From contig NC_089185.1 of the NCBI RefSeq assembly GCF_947507565.1, positions 1,736,001 to 1,800,000 of the forward strand: DNA of 64,000 nt, given 5' to 3'. Position numbers and translations under genes: made by a program. This document shows positions 52,701-61,679 of the stretch, piece by piece (the stretch's first letter is position 1; each line of letters starts with the position of its first letter). Below the pieces are notes generated by a model, which was not told the DNA's origin, ran no database searches, and saw only the letters and a program-made list of their open reading frames with translations. Source of the stretch: Oscarella lobularis (Eukaryota > Porifera > Homoscleromorpha > Homosclerophorida > Oscarellidae).

Positions 52701-54324
52701 CTTCAAAAAGTTCATTTTCAATTTCGGAGCATCGAGGATTGCATGTCATGGTAGTGAAAAGGTCAGGAGCTCCAAATTTTCTGACGTAAGTCATCGTATC
52801 CTGAAAGCGTTCGTGCATGTATCTAGGAGAACCGGTAAAGGTGGATGGGAGTACGACAGTGCGTCCTATGCTTTCAACATCGTCTGCTCGGTGAACCGTA
52901 TCACGAAGTCGAGAGTACTTGTCGACGCGTAGGGTATCTTGACTGTAACGAATAAAACTGAGTCTCTCGGACTCGATTTTAGCGTATGCGTCAACAATGA
53001 ACTGGTGGGAAAGCGGTCCGCTTCGGTGAAGAATGTTGAACTCGTTCTCTCTTTGCATTAGTCGATAAGCGTAGAATTGAAGTGGGCTCATTTTCTTCGA
53101 CGTCGGGCGCTTTGTTTGAGGATTGGACAAATACGTTTCAAGGTGGTAACCGTCCTCTCCGCGAGGGAACAAAAGAGGATATTGCCAGGAGTCGTATGCT
53201 CTGTTTGTTTCTGAGACACGATGGATTTTGTCATCTTTAGCATGAAGTACAATGTCTCTGTGACCCGCGTTCTCATTGATTAGTAACGCGGCAATTTCGG
53301 AGCAGCTGGGGGCGTTGTATCTTCGCGGATGTTGACCAGGGGGACGTTTGTCAGCACGAATGACAATCTTATGGCTATCGTTAATAAGCCCCTTTTCGAA
53401 CGCGGTTTTGAAATCACGTATGTAAGGATTTACAATGTGCAGCATGCTCTGTAACTGCGCTAACAGAGTGCGATCGATGATATGTCGAACGGCGTCGGAC
53501 TGAATGGCCACTCGTCGGAGAGCCTGTTGCTCATAATTCTCTATGAAGTAAATTTGCAGGAAGCAGGGTTGTTGATGAGAGGGTGGCGTGACTGAACCTA
53601 CTGAATGATACACCTGTCCTTGTATTTTAAAAGTAGGCATGTATCCGGGATAGCGAACGATGTTTTTCGCTCCAAAAGAAGTCATCTGAAAGCAAGAATT
53701 GTACGCGCGAGTATGAGAGCGAAAGCGGATAGATTGGGGATCAGTATTGCACAGAAGGCGTTTCAGAAGAATCGGTGGTTGGGGAAGTGGTTGCAAAATG
53801 ACTTTTCCGTTAGAACAGCACATGGATGGCGGTTCGCGAAGCCATTTTTTGGCACCGCAGTGCTCGCAAGCGTAGTCCATGCCACCTATGTTTCCGAAGT
53901 CAAACGAAAGGGCGGGGTCGTAAGCGAAAGCCGCTTTGGAAAATGAGAAAGTTCGGCGGTTGCGTCGTTGGTGTGAAGAAGCGCTCCCTCTCGCTGACTG
54001 GATGCGAGATGCTCGCTCTTGAACACGTCGTCGGGGCAAGGGGCGCGAGAGAGTATCATGGTTTGGGGGAGAGTGAGAGGGAGCTGCCGCCTCAGAAGAA
54101 GGCTCCGCGTGTAGAATAGGCGGACAAAGGGGTGCGTGAGAGGAACTTGAAGAGGGTGGAGGGCAACTTGGAGAGGAAAGGGGTGGAGAATATTCGTGTA
54201 TTGTGGCAGACGTGGACGGTGGAGAGTCCTCCGCAGGCGTTGGAACGATGCTGGAGGCGTGGTGGGAGGCACGGCGCCTTTTAGCGGAGCGCGGTTCTGA
54301 AGAATATTTTCGCTTCCGCGGCAT
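49777..54324 (-). CDS. Helitron Rep-helicase (intact, 1515 aa)
   Basis: Single uninterrupted frame from ATG 54324. Residues 1-120 are Pro/Ser-rich with a basic start (MPRKRKYSS). A CEHCGAKKWL...CC zinc finger lies near 150-180. The Rep HUH motif RGLPHIHLLTWL is near 590, with a zinc-like HGPCGERNMSSPCM following. The two catalytic tyrosines are in YICKYVHKG near 725. The PIF1-like helicase begins with Walker A APGGTGKTYLL near 1090, then VWDECTM, LAGDFRQTLP, LAPTNDAI and FAMTINKAQGQTL near 1460, ending YVACSR. Family role: rolling-circle transposition, nicking and joining by Rep and unwinding by the helicase. All key residues are present. Confidence 0.95.
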   Translation of the reverse strand: MPRKRKYSSEPRSAKRRRASHHASSIVPTPAEDSPPSTSATIHEYSPPLSSPSCPPPSSSSSHAPLCPPILHAEPSSEAAAPSHSPPNHDTLSRPLPRRRVQERASRIQSARGSASSHQRRNRRTFSFSKAAFAYDPALSFDFGNIGGMDYACEHCGAKKWLREPPSMCCSNGKVILQPLPQPPILLKRLLCNTDPQSIRFRSHTRAYNSCFQMTSFGAKNIVRYPGYMPTFKIQGQVYHSVGSVTPPSHQQPCFLQIYFIENYEQQALRRVAIQSDAVRHIIDRTLLAQLQSMLHIVNPYIRDFKTAFEKGLINDSHKIVIRADKRPPGQHPRRYNAPSCSEIAALLINENAGHRDIVLHAKDDKIHRVSETNRAYDSWQYPLLFPRGEDGYHLETYLSNPQTKRPTSKKMSPLQFYAYRLMQRENEFNILHRSGPLSHQFIVDAYAKIESERLSFIRYSQDTLRVDKYSRLRDTVHRADDVESIGRTVVLPSTFTGSPRYMHERFQDTMTYVRKFGAPDLFTTMTCNPRCSEIENELFEGQSPADRQDITARVFKQKVEKLMDLMDHKEIFGKVRCHAYAIQWQKRGLPHIHLLTWLYEKVRPDDIDKVISAELPDPEADPILYELVKKHMVHGPCGERNMSSPCMENGRCTKKYPRDFASETQTGENGYPLYRRRSADQGGNTAELSPGRTVDNRWIVPYNPFLLRTFKCHINVEISNSVKSVKYICKYVHKGQDMAVFGVRPQDTNDEITCFQAARYISTNEAVWRICAFPIHHHHPAVQKLHVHLENGQRVTFNAENAADQAEQPPKTTLTEFFALCQKDAFARTLLYVDVPKYYTWQSKSWRRRQRGQCVEGYPLIYESDCLGRVYTVHPNDTECYHLRLLLHTVRGPTSFEALRTFNETVYPTYQEACKHRGLLESDDHWHNALTEAAVSQMPRNLRDMFAIMLHMCSVADPPALWEAHKEPMSENFLHRRRQLLSQNDLPFSDILFNQALIYIEDKLLSFPSGKPLSHYGIQSPDRSSQGIADNTPQEILAELSYNLREMNHIIETRTPTLSPDQHEAYDAICSNITETDQPLTGRIIFLDAPGGTGKTYLLNLLLAKVRASGQIALAVASSGIAATLLQGGKTAHSTFKLPLDLSKEDHPSCNIERGTVKARLLQRTKLIVWDECTMTHRRALEALDRTLRDIRQNDTLMGGLTLLLAGDFRQTLPIVPRGTRLDQLQASLKASRTLWPTVRTLHLRTNMRVHLENDVLAGQYADLLLRIGNGEIPTDECNFLEIPYGNPIYSPEQLENAVFPDLAANFTDQSWLSKRAILAPTNDAIATINDSLLDQIPTELKEYPSMDTPVDDDGAVLFPTELLNSLDPPGFPPHILRLKKGVPVILLRNLDAPKLCNGTKLIIHELRHNVIEAIIALGQYQGQHVFIFRIPLIPTDTTIPFRRLQFPIRLSFAMTINKAQGQTLDIVGLSLLTHCFSHGQFYVACSRVHSPHNLYVLTHDNKTKNIVYHEIFH

Positions 54325-54921
54325 GAAGATTTTCTTGACTTCGTGATACTCTCGAAATCGTGATATTGGTAATCGTGACCCAGTAACAGGGCAACAAAAC
54401 TAAGAGAAACGGGGGAATTATGATCAGAAAAGAAATCAGAAAAAAACGAACTTCGAAATGAGACTATTCGTCGTTGAAGGCGATGTCGCTCGAGAATCGA
54501 GTCGATTTGCTTGCTCAGACGACACGAAAGGCGTGCTGAAGAGCGAGTTTGCAGGAGAAGGCGAACGAACGCAGAGAGCCGAGTGTTTCGTAGAGAAAAC
54601 GTTCCGAATGACGACGGCAGGCTCGAGATCAGCGCAAAACGAACGAATGGAGATGTCGAAAAAAAGGTAAGGCTTTCTTCGATGTGATTCGGTGGATACG
54701 ATTCTTTTCGGAAGCAGCGTGAAGATATCGGGAGAAGCGATCAAGATGACGGCGCTATCACGTGACTGACGGGACATCGTGTTTTAGGCACAAGGCAAAA
54801 ATTTGATGCACATCTTTAATTTCTCTTGCACGTAAGAGGTCGCGGAAATTACTCATGCAAAAAGCCTAAACTACGGTCACGCGCCTCTCGAGCTCAATTA
54901 CACTATACGGTTATCGAAAAG

Positions 54922-56320
54922 TCACACGTCGTCGCCTTCGCCTTCGCTAACGTTGAGCGCTTCTTCAAGAGCGGGCAAATAGTTGTCTTCAACGCTGGAC
55001 GATATCGGCAAAGCAGCCGCAGACAAAGGATTTGCAGGATTCGGAGAAGGATTCGGACGATTCGGTGAAGTCGGCTTAGGATTTTCCAGTGATCGCATCT
55101 CGACGTCGGGATTGCGAACAACGTTCAGAACGGTCTAAAAATGCCTTACAGCAATGCATGAAATGAGAAACATCGTCTTACCATTGACTGATTGTTGTAT
55201 GTCAATGTGAACTGTTTCGCATCGATCAGTTTCACCGGTGTCACGTCGTCTTCGGATTCGGTATTTGCCATCTTCCGCAAAGCGTCGCCTTCTGCGTGAA
55301 GACGCAGCCTGAATGAGTTGACGTTTATGCTGAGAATAGCCGAGACGCGGCGCTTGCAAGATGCTAACAATGAGACGGTCGGACAGGCGTTGCATCGACC
55401 GATACCTTTCACATCCCTCAATTCCGTCATGTGCCCGTTCAGGCAATCCCCGCAGACACATTGGGACGAAAAATCTGTGACGCTGGCGACCGTTGCTCCC
55501 TCGACTGTTGCAGCAGCCGAAACAGGCTTCTTGTAGGAAAAGCGGACTCCCTCGACAGGGGTTTTCGAGCGCTCAATGCGAGCGTTGTGTTTCGGAGTTG
55601 TCAACGTGTTTTCTCCGCCGAACTCTTTTACCATGAGACCGCTGAAGTCGTAGCACTGTCCGATTTCGACCGTGTTGACGTGGATCGCCCACAGATTCAC
55701 AGTGGCTTTTCCCGTGGGGTCCTCGACCGTAATCGTTTGAACGGGTGTTCCAGACATCGTAGCTGTAGGAGATTGGACGTTGACGACGCCGGCGGAAAAA
55801 GAGACTTTCGTGTATGGTAGAAGTCCGTCGAGCTCGCTGAGGACAATCTTTTGCGGTCCGGCATCCTTGGCGGCAATCGATAATGATGTCTGGTTCGAAA
55901 AGACGCGAGGCGATCTCCAGACGGCGGTTCCATCTGTTATCATGACTTCCATGTCGTCTCCGGAACGTGACGGTTGAACAACGGCGTTCGAAAAGTTGAC
56001 TGGGCGACCGTTCTGCGCAAGATCGCGAATCTTTTCGGCTTTTTTGGGGCTGAAGCCGACAAACCGCTTTCGACCCGACTCGTCTCCCAAATAACCGTCA
56101 AAAAATTTTTTGCCCGGTGAATCTTCGAGACCCGAGAAAACTTCGATTACTCCGTGAACGCTTGCCTTATATCCTAAAAAGGAGAATACATACGTGTATA
56201 TCGCAATAGACGATGTAGCTTACCACTTTGCTGTGGGAAGATATCAGACAGAGTATCGAATTCTTGCGGGCGCGGCCTCTTTCGCGGCGACGACTTCGTA
56301 GGGGAGTGTTGTGCCGACAT
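54922..56320 (-). CDS. RPA-like single-strand DNA-binding protein of the Helitron
   Basis: Three exons: 56224-56320, 55182-56173 and 54922-55134, introns 50 and 47 bp, phases consistent, about 433 residues. Starts MSAQHSPTKSSPRKRPRP. The middle exon has OB-fold-like segments (VNFSNAVVQPSRSGDD, TVEDPTGKATVNLWAIH) and a CxxC...CxxC zinc pattern (CVCGDC ... GRCNAC). The C-terminus is Pro/Asn-rich then acidic. RPA1-like proteins accompany Rep-helicase in many Helitrons and are thought to bind the displaced strand. Position upstream and same strand fits that. Start chosen as the first ATG before a clean splice. Confidence 0.72.
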
Positions 56321-56349
56321 GACTTGAAAAAATGTCGACGCAGAGATCT

Positions 56350-57600
56350 AACAAAAATTCTAGATACAGCAACTACGAGTGGCTGTCGTTGGGCTCACCG
56401 ATACGTTGGCGTAAAAGACAAAAAGAAGAAACAAACTGTTCGTCCTCATCAACTGACGAAAAGAGAAGCAGTAGCTGGCAAAAGAATCAGCTATATACGG
56501 CGAACGCAGCAGTAACGATCGACTTACATCAGAAGCGATTCGCAAAACAGCGATAAACAAAAAGAGGCAATGAGAGCTCTATCGATCAAGAGTTCGAACG
56601 AAATTGTCGCGAAGCAGCGCCGCAAACTCACCGTCGCTTCGCAAAAGAAAACGAAGAGCAATTCGTGAACGCCGCAAACGCAACGCAGCGGGCGGCGAAA
56701 CAACAAAGGACGGCTGCGAAAACTGTCGATCAGATCGGTGCGCGCGAGGCAACAAAATCGGCTCACCGCGCGAAGCCAATGAGAGTCGCAAAAGGATGCG
56801 AAGAGCAATTCGAAGTAATCGCAAAGGAAACAGAGCGAACAGCGCGAGCAGAGGACCGATTGCGGAAAGTGTCGCGAGAAGGGGGGGTGCGCGAGGCAAC
56901 TAAATTGGCTCAGCGTGGCAAGCCAATGAGAGACCGAGCAGCAATCATGTGATCGTCATTTGACCAATGGTCTTCCCCGATGACGCGTCCCGGAAGTTGC
57001 CCCTGCGGCCCTCGAACCGCAAAACGCGCAAAACGGCGTGAAAACGTCCTCGACAGCGTCCTTTGCGCGAAAAACCGAATAAGAAAATACATCTTCGCAA
57101 ATGGTAACTGTCTAATCGACGGTCAGTTGCGCGGAAAGGCGAAAGCAAAAGAGGGCGTAAACCGGCTACACCCTCTGCGAGCGAAATCTAATTACGCCAC
57201 AGATCGCTCGCGAATCTCGCGCAAACGACTATCGCGAGCGAAAGCGAGCGGTCTACGCGCCAAACGCACACGCGAAAAGCGAACGCGAGTTCGACCCAAA
57301 AAAAGGCGCGCAGGAGCCGCACCAGCAACTCCCCGATCCGCACTCCGCGACAACCGCGATCCCCCGATCGGGGCGCCGCGACAAAGCGACCGGCGTTACC
57401 ACTCCGCCGGATCTCGAAAATTGTGCTCGTGCGGCGACGCGGTGCAAAAGCGCTTCGTGCGGTCGAAGTAGCGTTTAGAAATTTGCACTTGTGCTCTTAG
57501 TAGTATAGATTAAGTATCAGTCCATTGTTACATCATGTGCGTTTCGTATTGGTTGACATTTTCGTGAAACATTTTGCAAACAGAAATTAAGAAAATGATG
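56350..57600. other. CGCGA-rich segment without recognisable gene
   Basis: Dense CGCGA/GCGAA words keep several frames open on both strands with Arg-rich translations, probably an artefact of composition. It includes the tandem duplication at 56640-56930. It might hold the 5-prime end of the Helitron. Confidence 0.45.
56640..56930. repeat. two-copy tandem duplication, period ~150 bp
   Basis: CGAAGAGCAATTCG and GCGCGAGGCAAC...GGCTCA...AAGCCAATGAGAG recur about 150 bp apart with substitutions. Confidence 0.7.
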
Positions 57601-57619
57601 AGGAATCGTTGATGCGAAC

Positions 57620-57790
57620 CGTTGACGGGCAGGATCGTCGTCAAGTGCCCGTGCTGCGCCAAGTTCGACGGAGCGTGGTATCGTGCTCAAGTCATCGCCG
57701 TTCTCGGCGAAGACGCGGTTACGGTGCGACTGGTGGAATACGGAACATTATGGAACGATAAACCGGCAAATATTCGCAACGCGCATATGC
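57620..57790 (+). pseudogene. Tudor-domain fragment
   Basis: A plus frame reads CCAKFDGAWYRAQVIAVLGE and DAVTVRLVEYGTLW, the hydrophobic-strand plan of a Tudor domain (AxFDGxWYRAxVxxV ... VxxVEYG). It then runs into the 21-bp repeat. Only one domain is visible and no start codon belongs to it, so it is a lone exon or a relic. Confidence 0.55.
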
Positions 57791-57945
57791 ATTCGTAACG
57801 TGCGCATATGCATTCGCAACGTGCGCATATGCATTCGCAACGTGCGCATATGCATTCGCAACGTGCGCGAATGTATTCGCATTCGCAACGTCCGCATTCG
57901 CATTCGCAACGGGCTCATATGCGTTTGCAACGGGCTCATGGGTAA
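57775..57945. repeat. 21-bp minisatellite CGCATATGCATTCGCAACGTG
   Basis: About four near-perfect 21-bp copies, then degenerate CATTCGCAACG variants. The array keeps a plus frame open (RICIRNV repeated). Confidence 0.92.
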
Positions 57946-58446
57946 TGTGCTGATTACCGATGAATACATTTAAAGTTTTTATAGAACTAATTGAGAAGAG
58001 AATAATAACAATGCAGGGCACGCCTGTACAACAGTACTCCATGCTGCCCGTCATCGTCTAAGGGGTCAACGTCATTTCGAAGCTGTCTGTACTGTTCATC
58101 AGACAAGGATGTACTCATTTCTGGCACTACTATTTCATTCTCGCTGAATTCGCTTTCGCTTTCGTCGTTGCTGTCTGCACCTGCTCCAAAGGTATCCAAA
58201 TCAGCAGCCGAGAGAGATATGTCTCCTCGAAAAGCTGCTGCTGTAAATTGCATCAGTGGACTGGCTCCGCCTTCGCTTCTCATAGGATGACTATTCCATT
58301 GGGCAGAAAATTCGGCCAACGCTTTATTAATTCTCGGTACATACACGTAATGAAGAATGAAGAGATGGTCTTCATTGTAGCGATCGAAATAACCGTTGTC
58401 CTCCAAGAAGAAGAATATGTCCCTCATCATATGGCCAACCGTGCTA

Positions 58447-60370
58447 CAGTAGAACCTCACTTTGCGACCACCTCAATTAGAAGACCACCTCGGAATAGCG
58501 ACCACTTTTGCTTTGACCGAACTGTTCCTGTACGAATTACTTACAAAAAAACTCATTATTAAGACCACTCATAAATCGGAATTACGGACGCTTTAATGGT
58601 TCCTATACATGGTCTCGCGTCACAATTACGACCGAGCTTGCGCAGTTGCGACTCTTTGTCCCGGATCAGGCATGGCATCGTCGGTAAAGCAGGCTGCTGT
58701 CCGGAAGCGAAAGGATCTAACACTTGACGAAAAGATTGCGGTCATTCGTGCCAGTGCCGGTAAGAGTCAGCGACAGCTAGCAGAAGAATTCAAAATAAGC
58801 AAGACGCAAGTCTGCAATATTCTGCAACGACGTGACGACCTTCTTGAGATGCAAAGCCAAGCGAACCCGGCAAAAAAGCGACCTTCGTATGCTAGCAAAT
58901 ATTCTGACATCGACGAGATAACGTGGCGATGGTTTTCGCGTGATCGTGCCAGCAATATTCCAGTCAGCGGCCCTATGATCCAAGAAAAAGCCAAAGAATT
59001 TGCGACTCAGTTGAACAAGCCAGACTTCAAAGCGTCAAGTGGTTGGCTACAAAGATTCAAAGATAGGCATTTGATTCGAGAAGCATCAATCTCGGGTGAA
59101 AGGGGTAGCGTTGATCTACTTGACGTAGACGTTTGGGTCAGCACCTTGCCGGACCTGCTTCATAATTATCCTGTACAAAACATCTTTAACATGGACGAAA
59201 CTGGTCTACTGTTTCGCGCACTTCCGGACAAGACTTTGGCCGTGAGAGGGAGCGACTGCGCTGGAGGCAAGAAGTCAAAGGAACGGCTTACCGTTTCATT
59301 GTGTGTAAATGCCTTGGGAGAGTTCGAAACCCCTTTAGTTATTGGACGCGCTGCAACCCCACGATGCTTTCGCGGCATGGGGCCTCATTTGCTGCCGGTC
59401 ACATGGAAAGCCAACAGAAAAGCATGGATGACTGGGGATATTTTTCGAGAGTGGTTGCGGAAGTTTAACGCTAAGATGAAAGGTCAAAACAGAAAAGTTC
59501 TGTTATTTATCGATAATGCATCATCACATTCGAAGGAAACCCTCTCTAATGTGAAAATGCATTTTTTGCCGCCTAACACTACATCTGTTCTACAACCGCT
59601 AGATCTTGGCGTCATTAGGAACGTAAAATGTCACTACCGCAATTTCGTTCTTCGAAATGTCTTGAGCAAGATAGAAAGTGGCCAAGGCGCTGAAACAATA
59701 GCAAAAAGCATCAACGTTTTAGACGCTTGCTATTGGATTAAAGAAGCTGTTAAAAAAGTCAAAGCCGACACAGTCAGAAAATGCTTCAGAAAAGGGGGCT
59801 TTGAAATAGCGGAAGGCGAAAGAAATGATATTGCGGACTGTGACGACGATGATGAAGATGTAGACGCGCTGCTTGCGTCTTCGCTAGAGTGTTTGGATGT
59901 ATCTGATCCTTGCTCCGTAGCTGAATACGCCGAAATTGATTCTGAAATCCCCACTGAGGAGTTAGCGAAAGGGTGGGAAGATGAATTGCTATCGGAGTTC
60001 GTAGAAGGAAATAGCCAAGGCGACCTAATAGAAGATAACGACAGCGGTGACGAAGACGAAATTGTGTGCCGCGTGAAGAACTTTTCCCAAGCGCTGACCA
60101 TCATTGATGATTTGACGACCTTTGCCGCAGAGAAAAACCTTGAACAAGTAATTTCCCATCTCTATCAGACTAAAGACATATTCCAAAACGCTTTATTGAA
60201 AGAAAGGCTGTCTGGACATCAGTCCACGTTGGATGATTACTTTAAAAAATAAAGTCTAGGTAGCGCACGTTAGAAGTTGACACCCACGCTATATTTGAAA
60301 AAGAGACCACCTCAGAAATGCGACCAGCTGACTCAATCCCGTGCCTGGTCGCATTTTTGAGGTTCTACTG
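58447..60370 (+). mobile_element. complete Tigger (pogo) transposon, 1.9 kb
   Basis: Terminal repeats CAGTAGAACCTCACTTTGCG at 58447 and the inverted TGCGACC...AATGCG/GAGGTTCTACTG ending at 60370, flanked by TA (58445-58446 and 60371-60372). It contains one uninterrupted transposase gene. Structure, ends and target duplication are all intact, so it may be recently active. It sits inside the integrase-core gene. Confidence 0.95.
58609..60252 (+). CDS. Tigger/pogo DDE transposase (intact, 547 aa)
   Basis: A single open frame. ATG 58609 is used here; a second ATG at residue 22 (MASSVKQAAV) is an equally good start. Psq/CENP-B helix-turn-helix: LTLDEKIAVIRASAGKSQRQ and ISKTQVCNILQRRDD (about 35-80). 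Second DNA-binding domain: WRWFSRDRASNIPVSGPMIQ and FKASSGWLQRFKDRH (about 105-160). DDE_1 core: FNMDETGLLFRALPDKTLAV (first Asp), VLLFIDNASSHSKE (second), LQPLDLGVIRNVKCHYRN (third), about 190-345. The C-terminus is acidic and ends in STLDDYFKK. Cut-and-paste transposase acting at TA sites. All catalytic residues are present. Confidence 0.95.
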   Translation: MVSRHNYDRACAVATLCPGSGMASSVKQAAVRKRKDLTLDEKIAVIRASAGKSQRQLAEEFKISKTQVCNILQRRDDLLEMQSQANPAKKRPSYASKYSDIDEITWRWFSRDRASNIPVSGPMIQEKAKEFATQLNKPDFKASSGWLQRFKDRHLIREASISGERGSVDLLDVDVWVSTLPDLLHNYPVQNIFNMDETGLLFRALPDKTLAVRGSDCAGGKKSKERLTVSLCVNALGEFETPLVIGRAATPRCFRGMGPHLLPVTWKANRKAWMTGDIFREWLRKFNAKMKGQNRKVLLFIDNASSHSKETLSNVKMHFLPPNTTSVLQPLDLGVIRNVKCHYRNFVLRNVLSKIESGQGAETIAKSINVLDACYWIKEAVKKVKADTVRKCFRKGGFEIAEGERNDIADCDDDDEDVDALLASSLECLDVSDPCSVAEYAEIDSEIPTEELAKGWEDELLSEFVEGNSQGDLIEDNDSGDEDEIVCRVKNFSQALTIIDDLTTFAAEKNLEQVISHLYQTKDIFQNALLKERLSGHQSTLDDYFKK

Positions 60371-61512
60371 TATTTACATCGCGCCAGAGCCGCTCAATCC
60401 GCTGATTGTGGACTGATTTTCCACTGATATGACTGCCCCTTCCGCTTCCTCGCTGCTCAATCATAAAACGAGCTATTTCTACATTTTCTAGGCCACAGTC
60501 TGATCTAACCCGCGAAGGAAGACCAAAATCGACCACCGCTTTTCTGAAGCATTGAAACACTGTGGAAGCTTTATTGTTAACGTTGCACTTGAGGAAGACA
60601 ACCGTTCTAGAAAAGCCGTCGATTCCTCCGTGAATAACCAAGCGCCATGGATCAATGAGCTTGTGGTTTCCATCGACGTGCCTTTTCAAATGTCTTACAG
60701 ATAATGATTTTAAATAAACACAAAATGCTTACCAGAGTGAATTTGGTGCGGGAACATGGTAGGCCCTCCGGAAATGCACGTTGCGCCGACGTAATGCCCT
60801 TCCTACAGGATCGACTCTCATAAGTGTGGACCTCACGCGGCTGTACTGCACTCGAACACCGCGATGCCTCAGAGATCCAACAACTAACGTTTCCCCTACA
60901 CGATCCGAGACGTTCAATATCTCGGTTACTAGTCTGTCCAAGTCAGCGTCAGAAATGTCGGAGTAGTCTTGAATATCTAGTTCCTGCCGCCTGTTGTATA
61001 CAGTTCTGACACTAACTCCCAGCAATTCGGCTATTTTAGCCCATGAGAACCCAATCGTGCGTAGCCTTTCCAATTGATCTCGTCGAATTTCGATGACTGG
61101 TCGTCCAGCTCCGTGCGGATTTGGTCTCGTAGGAGGTCGATATCCTCGATCGTCTTCACGTTCTTGAGGCAGACATGGCATCAGCCGAATTTGTTGTACC
61201 AGTGCTTCCAAGTGCTGCTGAACGGCTGCCAGATCCGTAAGAAGCTGTTCCTCATTGCGGCTTCGGCTTTCACGTGGAGTGACAATTGCTTCGGCTCGTT
61301 GATGGAATGCATTGACGCCTTGGAGGTATATCAATGCTCGTCTGATGAGAAACTCAGCAACGTTGCAATCGGCGTTCGCCTGCGGTTCGTAACGGCTGAA
61401 CTGGACGACGAACGAATTGATCTCAGCAAGAAAGTCGGCTATTTCTCCCATCATCCACTTGAATAGCGCGCTTTAAGAAAAGAAGTTAATGCAATGTGAC
61501 TCACACTTTAAT

Positions 61513-61650
61513 CTCTGTTTATTTGAAAGTCAAACCAAGAAATTGCCACTATTTCTAGTGTCAAAAACACAACTCAAAAAACCTCTGCTTATTTGAAAGT
61601 CAAACCAAGAAATTGCCACTTTCTAGTGTCAAAAACACAACTCAAAAGAA
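61513..61650. repeat. two-copy tandem repeat, ~70 bp
   Basis: TTATTTGAAAGTCAAACCAA ... TCTAGTGTCAAAAACACAAC occurs twice in direct tandem, the second copy three bases shorter. Confidence 0.92.
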
Positions 61651-61679
61651 GTCTTAAAAGCACCAAATAAAATTGATGT

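Larger units (their letters stand above)
49701..56350 (-). mobile_element. Helitron (3-prime end defined, 5-prime end not)
   Basis: Read on the minus strand, the element ends with a 10-bp stem-loop (49711-49733), six bases, then CTAG at 49701-49704 followed by T. A hairpin about 10 nt from CTRR inserted before T is the classic Helitron 3-prime terminus. Upstream are the Rep-helicase gene (49777-54324) and an RPA-like gene (54922-56320), the usual Helitron gene pair in animals. I could not fix the 5-prime TC end. The large protein is uninterrupted, so the copy may be young. Confidence 0.85.
57987..61454 (-). pseudogene. integrase-core domain gene, interrupted by Tigger
   Basis: Exon A is 60733-61454 (ATG 61454), intron 60682-60732, then exon B, which begins at 60681, is split by the Tigger at 58447-60370 and ends at 57987. 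N-terminal part: helical (FLAEINSFVVQFSRYEPQAN) then a helix-turn-helix (WAKIAELLGVSVRTVYNRRQ). Integrase core: [38 protein letters not shown] and [14 protein letters not shown] (D, D, E positions). The C-terminal part continues HMMRDIFFFLEDNGYF and is acidic near the end. Removing the Tigger plus one TA rejoins VNSTVG in frame with no other lesion seen. This family is common and uncharacterised in invertebrates. Confidence 0.85.

Noticed and set aside
50392-53946. Many plus-strand open frames opposite the Helitron gene
   Set aside because: They are shadows of the long minus-strand Rep-helicase frame, which has all catalytic motifs.
56332-57471. Arg-rich proteins in the CGCGA-rich region
   Set aside because: Open frames occur in several frames on both strands and translate to low-complexity Arg/Lys sequence, as expected from composition.
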